This document shows, in pieces, positions 40,651-51,968 of a stretch of 64,000 bases of DNA (the first letter of the stretch is position 1; each line of letters starts with the position of its first letter). Both the position numbers and the translations under genes were made by a program. The notes under the pieces were generated by a model. That model made no database searches, was not told the DNA's origin, and saw only the letters and a list, made by a program, of their open reading frames with translations. The stretch comes from Streptomyces bathyalis (GTDB lineage: Bacteria > Actinomycetota > Actinomycetes > Streptomycetales > Streptomycetaceae), in NCBI RefSeq assembly GCF_015910445.1, contig NZ_CP048882.1:3968001-4032000 (forward strand), given 5' to 3'.

Positions 40651-41475
40651 TCAGACGGCGGCTCCTGGCGCGACGCCGACCGCCTTGAAGTACGTGTAGT
40701 GGAAGGTGCCGCCCGGTTCCGCGGTGCGGTGCAGGTCGGCGATGCCGCGGTCCCAGTCGGCGCGGGTCATGAGGCCCGCGGCCAGGACGTCGTCGCGGAT
40801 GAGTTCGTACATGGCGATGAAGGTGTCGCGGGTGAAGCCCTGGACGAGGTCGGGCCGGTTCCCGTCGGCGTAGACGGTGAGTGGCCGTACGTCCACGCCC
40901 GCATAGCCCGCTTCGGTCAGCAGCGGGTGCAGCCGGCGGCCGATCAGCGCGTCGCCCCTGCCCGTGGACTGGAGCCGCACCTGGGTCTCGACCACCGCGT
41001 GTGCGGGGGCGCTGTCGGGGTGGAAGAACACCGAACCGTGGTCCCCCTCGATCACGGTGACGGTCCCTCCGGGACGCAGCAGCCTGCGCAGCCCGGCCAG
41101 CGCGCGCCGCGGCTCGGGCAGATGCTCCAGCACGAAGCACACGAAGAGATGGTCGAACTCCCCGTCCCCGTACGGGAGATCGAACAGATCGGCCCGGCGC
41201 CACTCCACATTCGCCCCGGGCGCCCGTGCCGTCACACGTTCGCGGGCAAGGGCCAGCGAGCTCTCCGAGGTGTCGACGGCCACGATGTGCGCCTGCGGGC
41301 TGGAGGCGACGAGGTGCACGGTCTGAGCGCCCGTTCCGCACCCGGCCTCCAGCACACGGCTGCCCGGCGGGTAGGCCGTGCCCTGGTGCAGGAGCGCGGC
41401 GAGGGTGTTCGCCTGGTCGCTGAGGCGGCCTGCCTCGCGCGCCGAGTAGCCGTGTACGTAGCGGGCCGATGTCAC
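40651..41475 (-). CDS. SAM-dependent methyltransferase
   Basis: 274 residues from the GTG at 41475; the longer frame adds Arg-rich residues without a ribosome site. Class I methyltransferase motifs: VLEAGCGTGAQTVHL (motif I), IVAVDTSESSL with the acidic strand-2 residue, FDHLFVCFVLEHLPEP, and GGTVTVIEGDH. It resembles small-molecule methylases of the UbiE/COQ5 group; the substrate is unknown. Divergent from the MocR regulator 76 bp away, which may control it. Confidence 0.87.
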   Translation of the reverse strand: MTSARYVHGYSAREAGRLSDQANTLAALLHQGTAYPPGSRVLEAGCGTGAQTVHLVASSPQAHIVAVDTSESSLALARERVTARAPGANVEWRRADLFDLPYGDGEFDHLFVCFVLEHLPEPRRALAGLRRLLRPGGTVTVIEGDHGSVFFHPDSAPAHAVVETQVRLQSTGRGDALIGRRLHPLLTEAGYAGVDVRPLTVYADGNRPDLVQGFTRDTFIAMYELIRDDVLAAGLMTRADWDRGIADLHRTAEPGGTFHYTYFKAVGVAPGAAV

Positions 41476-41551
41476 TGGTCGGCCTCCCTCCCGGGCGGTC
41501 CGCACCCGTCGTCGACGCTGTCCGTCCTCACTCTGCTGGGACCATGGACCT

Positions 41552-43051
41552 GTGGACAGGGCCAAAGAGAGTGCAACTGACAGGTCCGTATCGGCGTCGG
41601 CCGCGGTGGGTTCCGACTTCCTCCAGCTCGACATCGCCGACGCACCGCGGGGAGGGCTGGCCGGCTGGCTGGCCCGGCGGCTCCGGCTCGCGATCTCGGA
41701 CGGACGGCTCCCGGTGGGCAGCAGGCTCCCCGCCTCGCGGGTGCTGGCCGCGGAGCTGCGGGTCTCGCGTGGCGTGGTCACCGAGGCGTACCAGCGGCTG
41801 AGCGAGGACGGGCACGTCGCGGGCCGCGGCCGGGGCGGGACGGTCGTGGTCGCCGCGGCCGCGGCTCCGGCCCCCGCGGTGACAGGGCCGCGGCGGCTCC
41901 CGGCGCGTGGGGAGGTCTTCGACGCCGAACCCCGTACGGAGATCCTCGAGACGCTCCGGGCCGTCCACGCCCGCGTCGATCTGACGCCCGGCGTGCCCGA
42001 CCTGGCGGCGTTCCCCCGTACGGCCTGGCTGCGCGCCGAGCGCTCCGTGCTGGGAGAGCTCTCGGTCCACGGGCTCGGTTACGGGGACCCGCGCGGGGAG
42101 CCGGAGCTGCGCCGCGCGGTGGCCCGCTGGCTGGCCCGTAACCGAGGCATCGGGGCCGGCGAGGACGAGGTGGTCGTCGTCGCGGGCGTCTCGCAGGGGC
42201 TCGCGTTGCTCGCCCAACTGCTGCGCGAGGACGGTCTGCACGAGGTGGCCGTGGAGGAACCCGGCTCGCTCGGGGGCCGTCAGGTGCTTCGCAGATGGGG
42301 ACTGGGCACACCGCCCGTCGAGGTGGACGGGGACGGCGTCGACGTCGGCGGGTTGCGAGCCTCCGGAGCCGCGGCCGTGCTGCTGACCCCGGCACACCAG
42401 TTCCCCACCGGCGTGGTGCTCGGCGGCGACAGGCGCCGTGAGCTGATGCGCTGGGCGGACGAGGGCGGACTGGTCGTCGAGGACGACTACGACGCGGAGC
42501 ACCGCTACGACCGTCCTCCCGTTCCGGCGCTGCGGTCGATGCTGCCGGAGCGGGTCTGCTACGCCGGCAGCGTCTCCAAGCTCCTGGCGCCCGCGCTGCG
42601 GGTGGGGTGGGTGCTGGCGCCGCCGCGCTACCGGGAGGCCCTGGTGGACGCCAAGCGGCACACGGACCTCGGCAACGCCGTGCTGCCGCAACTCGTGCTG
42701 GCGAAGCTGATGGAGTCGGGGGAGCTGGAGCGGCAACTGCGGCTCATGCGGCGGCGGCACCGCCGTCGCCGGGACGCGATGATCGGCGCCGTCGGGGCGC
42801 ATCTGCCGGACGCGACCGTGCACGGCGCCGCGGCCGGCCTGCATCTGACGGTCACTTTCGACGACGGGCGGTTCGCCGACACCGCTCTGGCGTCGGCGGC
42901 GCTCGAGCGGGGGATCAAGGTGCAGCCGCTGTCCTGGCACCGTCAGCGTCACGGTCCGCCGGGGCTCGTCCTCGGGTACGCCGCGCGGACGGAGGCCGAC
43001 ATCCTGGAGGCGGTGAGGGACCTGGGCGAGGCCCGTCGGCGCATGTCCTGA
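41552..43051 (+). CDS. MocR/PdxR-type regulator (GntR HTH plus aminotransferase domain)
   Basis: 499 residues. N-terminal GntR winged helix (ISDGRLPVGSRLPASRVLAA, RVSRGVVTEAYQRLSEDG). From about residue 130 comes a fold-type I aminotransferase domain: VVEDDYDAEHRYD and the PLP-binding Lys in YAGSVSKLLAPALRVGW. MocR proteins sense PLP or amino compounds and regulate vitamin B6 or GABA-type genes. The start is GTG at 41552. The divergent methyltransferase gene is a candidate target. Confidence 0.9.
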   Translation: MDRAKESATDRSVSASAAVGSDFLQLDIADAPRGGLAGWLARRLRLAISDGRLPVGSRLPASRVLAAELRVSRGVVTEAYQRLSEDGHVAGRGRGGTVVVAAAAAPAPAVTGPRRLPARGEVFDAEPRTEILETLRAVHARVDLTPGVPDLAAFPRTAWLRAERSVLGELSVHGLGYGDPRGEPELRRAVARWLARNRGIGAGEDEVVVVAGVSQGLALLAQLLREDGLHEVAVEEPGSLGGRQVLRRWGLGTPPVEVDGDGVDVGGLRASGAAAVLLTPAHQFPTGVVLGGDRRRELMRWADEGGLVVEDDYDAEHRYDRPPVPALRSMLPERVCYAGSVSKLLAPALRVGWVLAPPRYREALVDAKRHTDLGNAVLPQLVLAKLMESGELERQLRLMRRRHRRRRDAMIGAVGAHLPDATVHGAAAGLHLTVTFDDGRFADTALASAALERGIKVQPLSWHRQRHGPPGLVLGYAARTEADILEAVRDLGEARRRMS

Positions 43052-43267
43052 CGCGTGCCTCTGTCCTGGCGGGCATCTGCTGGCGGTGCCTGCCGTGACG
43101 GTTCCGGACGGTGCGTGCCGTGACGGCGCGGATCGTCGGGCGGGGCGGCGAGAGGGCGGGGCGGGTGGTGCTCATGTTCCGGGCGCGGTCGGGTCGTGAA
43201 TCGCGCCTATGACCCGATCGGGTGTGTGCGGTTGGCCGCCGGGGAAGCGGAGGCAGAGCGTATATGC

Positions 43268-44119
43268 ATGACGTCGACACGTGCGGCGCTCGCCGCCCTC
43301 CTGACCTGCTCCACGTCGCTGGCTCTCATGGGGGCTGCGCCCGCGCCGTATCCGCCCTCTTCGAAGGGGGAGCGCTGGCCGCAGGGAACGGTGCGGACGG
43401 TCGGGAAGCTCGTCGCCAAGCTGCCGGGTCATCAGGCGGAGTCGTGTTCCGGCGCCATCATCGACTCACCGAGCGGCAGCGTCGTCGCCACCGCCGCGCA
43501 CTGCATCTCCAGCCCGGAGCGCCCCGTTAAGCCCGTGGCGATGTACTTCCAGCCCGCCTACAGGGGCAAGGACGCCGACAAGAGCGGCAGGCGCGGCGGC
43601 ACGGGTGACGCCCCGAAGGCCGTCATCGCCCACGGGTGGAAGGTGGAGTCGTGGAAGACGGCGCCGGGCTGGGACACCCACAAGGACCTGGAGTCCGTCC
43701 TCCCCAACGACTGGGCGTTCCTGCGGATGGAGAAGCGCAACGGCCGCACCATCCAGCAGGTGTACGGAGCGAACAAGCTCAAGACCGAGCCCGTGCCCGG
43801 CGGCACCACCGCCACGCTCGGCTACCCCGCCTCCTCGCCCTACGACGGGGAGACGCTCAACTACTGCGCGGGCAAGGCACATCGCTACCGGGGCGGTGAG
43901 ATCCCGGCCGCCAACGTGGGCGCCCTGTCCCTCACCCCGTGCCGGCTCACGCAGGGGGTGAGCGGCGGTCCCTGGCTGCGGGGCTTCGACAAGAAGCGGG
44001 GCGCGGGGACGCTGGTGGCCGTGACCTCGGTCGGCTCCGAGAACGAGTTGCTGGGCAGGCCGTATCCCAAGTCGGCCCGCGGGCTCCTTAAGGAGTTCGG
44101 CGCCAAGCACGAGCGCTGA
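43268..44119 (+). CDS. Secreted trypsin-like serine protease
   Basis: 283 residues from the ATG at 43268. Signal peptide STRAALAALLTCSTSLALMG ending near GAAPAP. The catalytic triad can be placed: His in VATAAHCISS, Asp in NDWAFLRM, Ser in GVSGGPWLRG. Two Cys pairs (SCSGAII and AAHC; YCAG and LTPC) could form the usual disulfides. It resembles V8/glutamyl-type extracellular proteases of Streptomyces. Confidence 0.87.
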   Translation: MTSTRAALAALLTCSTSLALMGAAPAPYPPSSKGERWPQGTVRTVGKLVAKLPGHQAESCSGAIIDSPSGSVVATAAHCISSPERPVKPVAMYFQPAYRGKDADKSGRRGGTGDAPKAVIAHGWKVESWKTAPGWDTHKDLESVLPNDWAFLRMEKRNGRTIQQVYGANKLKTEPVPGGTTATLGYPASSPYDGETLNYCAGKAHRYRGGEIPAANVGALSLTPCRLTQGVSGGPWLRGFDKKRGAGTLVAVTSVGSENELLGRPYPKSARGLLKEFGAKHER

Positions 44120-44271
44120 GCAGGACGTCGGGCACAGGCACTGAGCGGGACGCCGGGCACGGACGCCGAGTCCGGACGAATCAGGCACAGCCTCCCGGGT
44201 CCGGCGGGCGGGGGCGGGGCCCGCCGTCGCTCCTGCGTCCGGGACCCGACTCCTGCTCGGCGGCCGGTGGT

Positions 44272-44769
44272 TCAGGTTTCGCGGCTCATGCCCAGCGTCC
44301 GGTCGACGGTGATCTCGATCAATACGCGTTCGGGGTTGGGGCTGGGCCGCCTCCCGTACCGCTCCTCGTAACGGCGCTCGGCGTCGGCGACCGATTCGGC
44401 GTCCGTGAGGATCCGTGCGGTGCCCTCCAGCGTCGACCAGCGTCCGCCGTCGACCTGGCACAGGGCGACGCGCATGCCGCCGGTGCCCGCCGCCGCGATG
44501 TTGCGCGCCTTCCTGCTGGTTCGGCGGGTGACCACGCGCGCTGTGCCCACGACTGCCCGCTCGACGCCCGTGCCGGGTGTCCCGTCCGGCCGCGCAGGGC
44601 CGTCCGTCGGGCCCGCCGGGGCGGGTTCGTACGTCACACTCACGGGCACCACGTGCGGTGTGCCGTCGGGCCGGAGGGTGGTGAGGGTCGCGTAGCGGCG
44701 CTCCGTCCAGAAGGCGGCGTGAGCGGACGCGGCGGACGGCTCCGGCGGGTGCGTTTCCATGCTCGTCAT
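44272..44769 (-). CDS. PPOX-class (pyridoxamine oxidase-like) F420-dependent family protein
   Basis: 165 residues from the ATG at 44769; another ATG at 44760. FWTERRYATLTTLRPDGTPH is the usual opening of split-barrel PPOX proteins. A Pro/Gly insert interrupts the barrel at about 55-75, and RKARNIAAAGTGGMRVALCQ follows. Such proteins bind F420, FMN or haem; the cofactor is inferred. Divergent from clpB, with which it shares the HAIR-containing gap. Confidence 0.78.
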   Translation of the reverse strand: MTSMETHPPEPSAASAHAAFWTERRYATLTTLRPDGTPHVVPVSVTYEPAPAGPTDGPARPDGTPGTGVERAVVGTARVVTRRTSRKARNIAAAGTGGMRVALCQVDGGRWSTLEGTARILTDAESVADAERRYEERYGRRPSPNPERVLIEITVDRTLGMSRET

Positions 44770-44793
44770 GGGAACGAATCTAGTGCCGTGATA

Positions 44794-44814
44794 GTTGAGT
44801 GGAATAGACTCAAC
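44794..44814. promoter_or_regulatory. HAIR box before clpB
   Basis: GTTGAGT-GGAATAG-ACTCAAC, a HAIR-type inverted repeat with 7-bp spacer, symmetric in its one deviation from consensus. It lies 61 bp upstream of the clpB start and ties clpB to HspR. Confidence 0.88.
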
Positions 44815-44875
44815 TTGCTGGATGCTGAAGCTAGCAGCGAGCAAGTAGCCGCATACGAAGGAGGCACGCACGCCA

Positions 44876-47515
<2,640 letters not shown>

Positions 47516-47606
47516 CCGGCGGCGACGCGGGCCGGTCCCGCGTCGCTTGCCAGGAAGGGCCCGGCATGGTGGAGGATGGCGACATCCGTACGAAGGGAAA
47601 TACACG

Positions 47607-48140
47607 GTGAGCATCGATCCGTCCTCGATTCCGAACTTCGGGGGCCAGGAGCCCGACCCGGAGGAATCCGGCCCGACCGGCCCGGTCATCCCGGACCAGG
47701 AGCTGGTCAAGCAGCTGCTGGAGCAGATGGAGCTGAAGTACGTCGTCGACGAAGAGGGAGACCTCGCGGCGCCGTGGGAAGAGTTCCGCACGTACTTCAT
47801 GTTCCGGGGCGAGGAGGAGCAGCAGGTCTTCTCGGTCCGTACGTTCTACGACCGTCCCCACCCGATCGAGGACAAGCCCAAGCTGCTGGAGTCCATCGAC
47901 GACTGGAACCGGCGGACGCTGTGGCCGAAGGTCTACACGCACACGCACGACGACGGCACCGTCCGTCTGATCGGTGAGGCCCAGCTGCTGATCGGCACCG
48001 GCGTCTCGCTCGAGCACTTCGTCTCCAGCGTCGTCAGCTGGGTGCGGGCGTCGATCGAGTTCGACAGGTGGCTCGTCGAGCAGTTCGGTCTGGAGAAGGA
48101 CGCCGAGTCCGGCGAAGAAGGGCCCGACGGCTCCGCGTGA
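47607..48140 (+). CDS. YbjN domain-containing protein
   Basis: 177 residues from the GTG at 47607. After an acidic lead (PDPEESGPTGPV) the YbjN/type III chaperone-like fold runs from VKQLLEQMELKYVVDEEGDL to ASIEFDRWLVEQFG. Typical of the actinobacterial sensory-transduction-like YbjN group; biochemical role unclear. It follows clpB by 91 bp and is the last core gene before the NRPS-PKS cluster. Confidence 0.85.
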   Translation: MSIDPSSIPNFGGQEPDPEESGPTGPVIPDQELVKQLLEQMELKYVVDEEGDLAAPWEEFRTYFMFRGEEEQQVFSVRTFYDRPHPIEDKPKLLESIDDWNRRTLWPKVYTHTHDDGTVRLIGEAQLLIGTGVSLEHFVSSVVSWVRASIEFDRWLVEQFGLEKDAESGEEGPDGSA

Positions 48141-48163
48141 CGCACGAGTACGCCGGGCGGCCG

Positions 48164-48186
48164 GGCGCCCCCTTCCGGGGCGCCCG
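48164..48186. terminator. Bidirectional terminator between YbjN and PKS genes
   Basis: Stem gggcgcccc/ggggcgccc with loop cttcc, between convergent stops (48140 and 48195). No T run, but stem strength and place support it. Confidence 0.6.
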
Positions 48187-48194
48187 TCGCTGTC

Positions 48195-51100
48195 TCAGGC
48201 GTTCCGCAGCGCGTTCCTCACCTGCGTGATCATGGGAGTGAGGACGCGGCGGCCGCCGATCTCGTGGAACTCCGGGTCGTGGTCCTCGATGGCCCGCTCG
48301 ACCGAGCGGCCCCACAGGACCGGGTGGTCGATCTGGGCGACGAGTTCCTCGGCGACCCCGTCCGCGGAGTGCGGCCGTGCCGTCGTATTGGCGATGACCG
48401 GGACGGACGGCGGCGCCCACCGGGACGCGGTCCGCTCCAGCACGGTGCGGAACTCGCGCGCGGCCGGACGCATCAGCCGCGAGTGGAACGGTCCGCCCAC
48501 GTCGAGCCTGCGCACCGAGCGGGCGCCCCTGCCGAGCAGCACGGACGTCAGGTCGTCGAGCTCCTCGTCCGGGCCCGCGAGGGTGTGCAGACGGGGTGCG
48601 TTGGCGGCGGCGAGGTCCACCCCCGTCTGATCCCGCTCGTCCAGGATCGCCCGGATCTCCTCCTCCGCGAGACCGCTGACGGCGATCATTCCGCCGCCGG
48701 TGATGCGTGACATGGCCGCGCCGCGCTCCGCGGCGAGCCGCAGGCCCTCGGCGAACGAGAAGACCCCTGCGGCCTCCAGCGCGTTGTACTCGCCCAGGCT
48801 GTGCCCCAGTACGACGGCCGGCTGATCCGAGCTCTCCTCCCGGTGCTGCCGCAGCGCCAGCGCGCCCACGGTGTAGAGCGCCGGCTGGGTGTACGCGGTG
48901 TCCTTGAGCGGGCGCTGCGGATCCCCGGCGCACAGCTCCGCGATCGAGTACCCGAGGACATCGTCGGCCTCCGCCGTCAACTCGGGGTAGCGGGCGAAGA
49001 GTTCACGTCCCATTCCCTCGAACTGGCTGCCCTGGCCGGGGAAGAGCAGCGCTGAGGGGCGTTGCTGCCCGCCGCCCGGTGCCGGGGTGCGTCCTGTTCT
49101 GCCCGCGCCGAGCGCCTGGTCGTAGGCGTACGCCAGCTTCGGCAGCCGGGGTGCGTCGAACATGCTGAAGTGGTGGCCGGAGACGGGCGTCGCCCGCAGC
49201 TCGCCGGTGAGCAGATGCCGCCAGTCCTCGATCGTGCAGCCGGCGGCGGGTGCGCCGGCCGCCGCGCTCAACAGCCCGTCCGGGAGCGGCTGTTCGGCCG
49301 TGAAGAGGTGGACGGGACCGTTGTACCTGCGCGGCCGGTACGCGGCCAGGGCTCGGTCGCACACGCGCCATACCTCGTACATGGTGCGCAGTTCGCGGAC
49401 GGTGGCCTCGCTCCAACTCGACGGGCGGACCGACTCGATGGCCTCGTCGGCCGTGCGCGGCGCGGGGTCCGGCTCGGGGGCGGGAAGCCCGAACATCAGG
49501 CGCAGCAGCTGGGGATAGAGATCGAGGAACTCCTGCTCGCTCAGCGCGCGGTCGCCCGGCTGCGGTGGCGGCGTGTCCCACATCAGCACCCGCTCGACCT
49601 CCTCGCCCGCCTCGGTGAGCAGCTGGGCGGCCTCCAACGCGACCGCCCCGCCCAGCGAGTAGCCGCCGACGCGGTACGGGCCGTGCCCCTGCACCCGGCG
49701 TATCAGGCGGACGTAGTGCCGTGCCATGCGCGGGACGGTGGTCAGCGTGCCGGCGAGCGCGGAGGGGTAGCCGATGCCGTACACGGGGCTCGCGTCGCCG
49801 CTGTGCGCGGCGAGGGCCTGGGCGAAGGAGACCGAGCCGCCCGAGGGGTGGATCAGGAACACCGGGGTGTCCTTCCCCGAGCGGTCGGGGCGGCCCTCCT
49901 TGATCAGCACCATCGTGTCGCCGGCGTCGCCGTCCTCGTCGTGCGGCGCCGCGTACCACTCGGCCACCCGGCGGGGTGTGCACAGCCTCGTGAACTCCTC
50001 CAGCGTCAGGTCGGCGCCCAGCTGCCCGCGCAGCGCGTCGACGAGGCCGATGGCATGCAGCGAGTCACCGCCGAGCGCGAAGTAGTCGTCGTCGGGGCCC
50101 GCCGATGCGATGCCCAGGTGAGCCCGGAAGATCCCGGTGGCGGCCTCCAGGGGACCCGTCGCCTCTTCCGCACCGGTGCGTTCCCGCTCCTCCCCGCGGC
50201 TCTCCGGCCGCCGGTCCTCGGGCTCCGGTTCGATCCAGTGGCGGGTGCGCCGCAGACGAAGTCCCGGCAGCCGTATCTTCCGCGCGTCGCCGGGATCGCC
50301 GGGATCGCCGGCGCTGCCCGTCGGCACGGCGTTCGGGTCCTCGGCGCCGTGCGCGCCTCGTTCGCCCTGCGCCGCCGTCCCGCCGAGGTCGCTCTCACTC
50401 ACCGCGCGCAGTTCCGCTTTCGCCTGTTCCAGGTCGGAGGCGGTCACGCTGGTGCGGCGCTGCAGCGGAAGCCGGCCGTGGGCCAGCGTGTACGCGAGAT
50501 CGTCGAGCCGTGTCTGCGGGTTCCCCTCCAGGTGGGCGAGCAGATCGCTCGCGGTGTCGCGGAGGCGGTCCGCGTCGGGCGCCGACAGCAGCAGCACGTG
50601 GCCCTCGTCACCGGGGTCCGGCCGAAGGGCCGCACGGGGCGGGGGAACCGGCGCCCTCTCCAGCACGCAGTGCGCGTTCGTGCCGCCGATGCCGAGGGAG
50701 GTGACGGCGGCGGCGTCGATGGAGCGCTCGGGCCGGGTCGGCCGGCGGTGGACGACGAAGGGCGTCTCGGGCAGCCGCAGTTCGGGGTTGGGCTCGGTGA
50801 AGTTGATCTGCGGCGGGACCACTTGGTGGTGGAGCACCAGGGCCGTCTTGATCAGTCCTGCGACGCCGGCCGCCGCGTCGAGGTGCCCAATGTTCGCCTT
50901 GATGCTGCCCAGGGCGCACTCGCCGGGCGGGTCGCCTGTGCTCTCGTACGCGAGCTGAAGCGCCGCCACCTCTATGGGATCGCCGAGGTAGGTGCCCGTG
51001 CCGTGCGCCTCGACGAAGCCGACGGCCGAGGCGGGAACACCGGAGACGTCCAGGGCGGCGCGGACGACCTCGTCCTGGCCCATCGCGCCCGGCGCGCTGT

Positions 51101-51968
51101 AACCCGCCTTCGCCGAGCCGTCGTTGTTGACGGCGCTGCCGGCGACGACGGCGTGTATGTGGTCCCGGTCGGCGAGCGCGTCGTCCAGGCGTTTCAGTAC
51201 GACCACTCCGCAGCCGCTGCCGCGCACCATGCCCGAGGCCGCGGCGTCGAAGGGACGGCAGTGTCCGTCGCGCGCGAACGTGCCGCCCGCCTGATGGCGG
51301 TAGCCCACGGTCTGCGGCGTGAAGACGCTGACCCCGCCCGCCACCGCCACGTCGCACCGCCCGGACTGCAGCGCCGCGCACGCCTGGTCCACGGCCACGA
51401 GGGAACTCGAGCAGGCCGACTGCACGGTGACGCTGGGGCCCCGCAGATTCAGCGCGTAGGAGACGCGGGTCGCGAGGAAGTCCTTGTCGTTGCCGAGCAG
51501 TACGGGATAAGTGAACGCCTGGTCGCGGTGTTCCGCCGAGCGCAGGACGTTGTGGAGCAGGTACGAGCTGAGGCTGGCGCTGCCGAAGACGCCGATGCGT
51601 CCGCCGTGTGCGGTGGGCGGCGTGCCCGCGTCCTCCAGCCCGGCCCACACGGATTCGAGGAAGATCCGGTGCTGCGGGTCCATGAGCCGGGCCTCGGCCG
51701 GGGTGATCCCGAAGAAGTCCGCGTCGAACTCCTCGATGCCCGGCAGGTCGGCGCCGAAGGGCACATAGTCCGGGTCGTCCGACTGGCTCTCGGGGACGCC
51801 GGCGGCGCGGAGTTCGGCGTCCGAGAAGCGGCGCACGGCTTCCGTGCCCGATGACAGCATCGACCACAGGGCGTCGATGTCAGCCGCACCCGGGAAGCGG
51901 CCCGCCATGCCCACGATCGCCGTTCGCGCACTTCCCGTGCCGGGTGCCGTCGGGGTGCCGGTGTTCAA
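48195..51968 (-). CDS. Type I polyketide synthase, domain order KS-(AT gap)-ACP-TE-AT
   Basis: 1257 residues. KS (about 14-435): VQSACSSSLVAVDQ, HGTGTYLGDP, NIGHLDAAAG. At 488-522 comes a KS-AT-type linker, then about 40 Gly/Pro-rich residues, then a post-AT linker (LPGLRLRRTRHWIEPE, near 566-581). No AT lies between them. ACP (about 605-690): FALGGDSLHAIGL. TE (about 700-960): GGYSLGGAVA. A FabD-like malonyltransferase follows at about 970-1250: LFPGQGSQFEGMG, GHSLGEYNAL, GGPFHSRLM. One unreduced extension is expected: no KR, DH or MT. TTG start, with a TTGA overlap with the NRPS stop and GAGGGGAG upstream. It takes the peptide from the NRPS. Confidence 0.9.
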   Translation of the reverse strand: MNTGTPTAPGTGSARTAIVGMAGRFPGAADIDALWSMLSSGTEAVRRFSDAELRAAGVPESQSDDPDYVPFGADLPGIEEFDADFFGITPAEARLMDPQHRIFLESVWAGLEDAGTPPTAHGGRIGVFGSASLSSYLLHNVLRSAEHRDQAFTYPVLLGNDKDFLATRVSYALNLRGPSVTVQSACSSSLVAVDQACAALQSGRCDVAVAGGVSVFTPQTVGYRHQAGGTFARDGHCRPFDAAASGMVRGSGCGVVVLKRLDDALADRDHIHAVVAGSAVNNDGSAKAGYSAPGAMGQDEVVRAALDVSGVPASAVGFVEAHGTGTYLGDPIEVAALQLAYESTGDPPGECALGSIKANIGHLDAAAGVAGLIKTALVLHHQVVPPQINFTEPNPELRLPETPFVVHRRPTRPERSIDAAAVTSLGIGGTNAHCVLERAPVPPPRAALRPDPGDEGHVLLLSAPDADRLRDTASDLLAHLEGNPQTRLDDLAYTLAHGRLPLQRRTSVTASDLEQAKAELRAVSESDLGGTAAQGERGAHGAEDPNAVPTGSAGDPGDPGDARKIRLPGLRLRRTRHWIEPEPEDRRPESRGEERERTGAEEATGPLEAATGIFRAHLGIASAGPDDDYFALGGDSLHAIGLVDALRGQLGADLTLEEFTRLCTPRRVAEWYAAPHDEDGDAGDTMVLIKEGRPDRSGKDTPVFLIHPSGGSVSFAQALAAHSGDASPVYGIGYPSALAGTLTTVPRMARHYVRLIRRVQGHGPYRVGGYSLGGAVALEAAQLLTEAGEEVERVLMWDTPPPQPGDRALSEQEFLDLYPQLLRLMFGLPAPEPDPAPRTADEAIESVRPSSWSEATVRELRTMYEVWRVCDRALAAYRPRRYNGPVHLFTAEQPLPDGLLSAAAGAPAAGCTIEDWRHLLTGELRATPVSGHHFSMFDAPRLPKLAYAYDQALGAGRTGRTPAPGGGQQRPSALLFPGQGSQFEGMGRELFARYPELTAEADDVLGYSIAELCAGDPQRPLKDTAYTQPALYTVGALALRQHREESSDQPAVVLGHSLGEYNALEAAGVFSFAEGLRLAAERGAAMSRITGGGMIAVSGLAEEEIRAILDERDQTGVDLAAANAPRLHTLAGPDEELDDLTSVLLGRGARSVRRLDVGGPFHSRLMRPAAREFRTVLERTASRWAPPSVPVIANTTARPHSADGVAEELVAQIDHPVLWGRSVERAIEDHDPEFHEIGGRRVLTPMITQVRNALRNA

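Noticed and set aside
40535..41341. Single 268-codon frame joining the VOC stub and part of the methyltransferase
   Set aside because: The upper part is an out-of-frame shadow of the methyltransferase; only the last ~35 codons carry VOC similarity.
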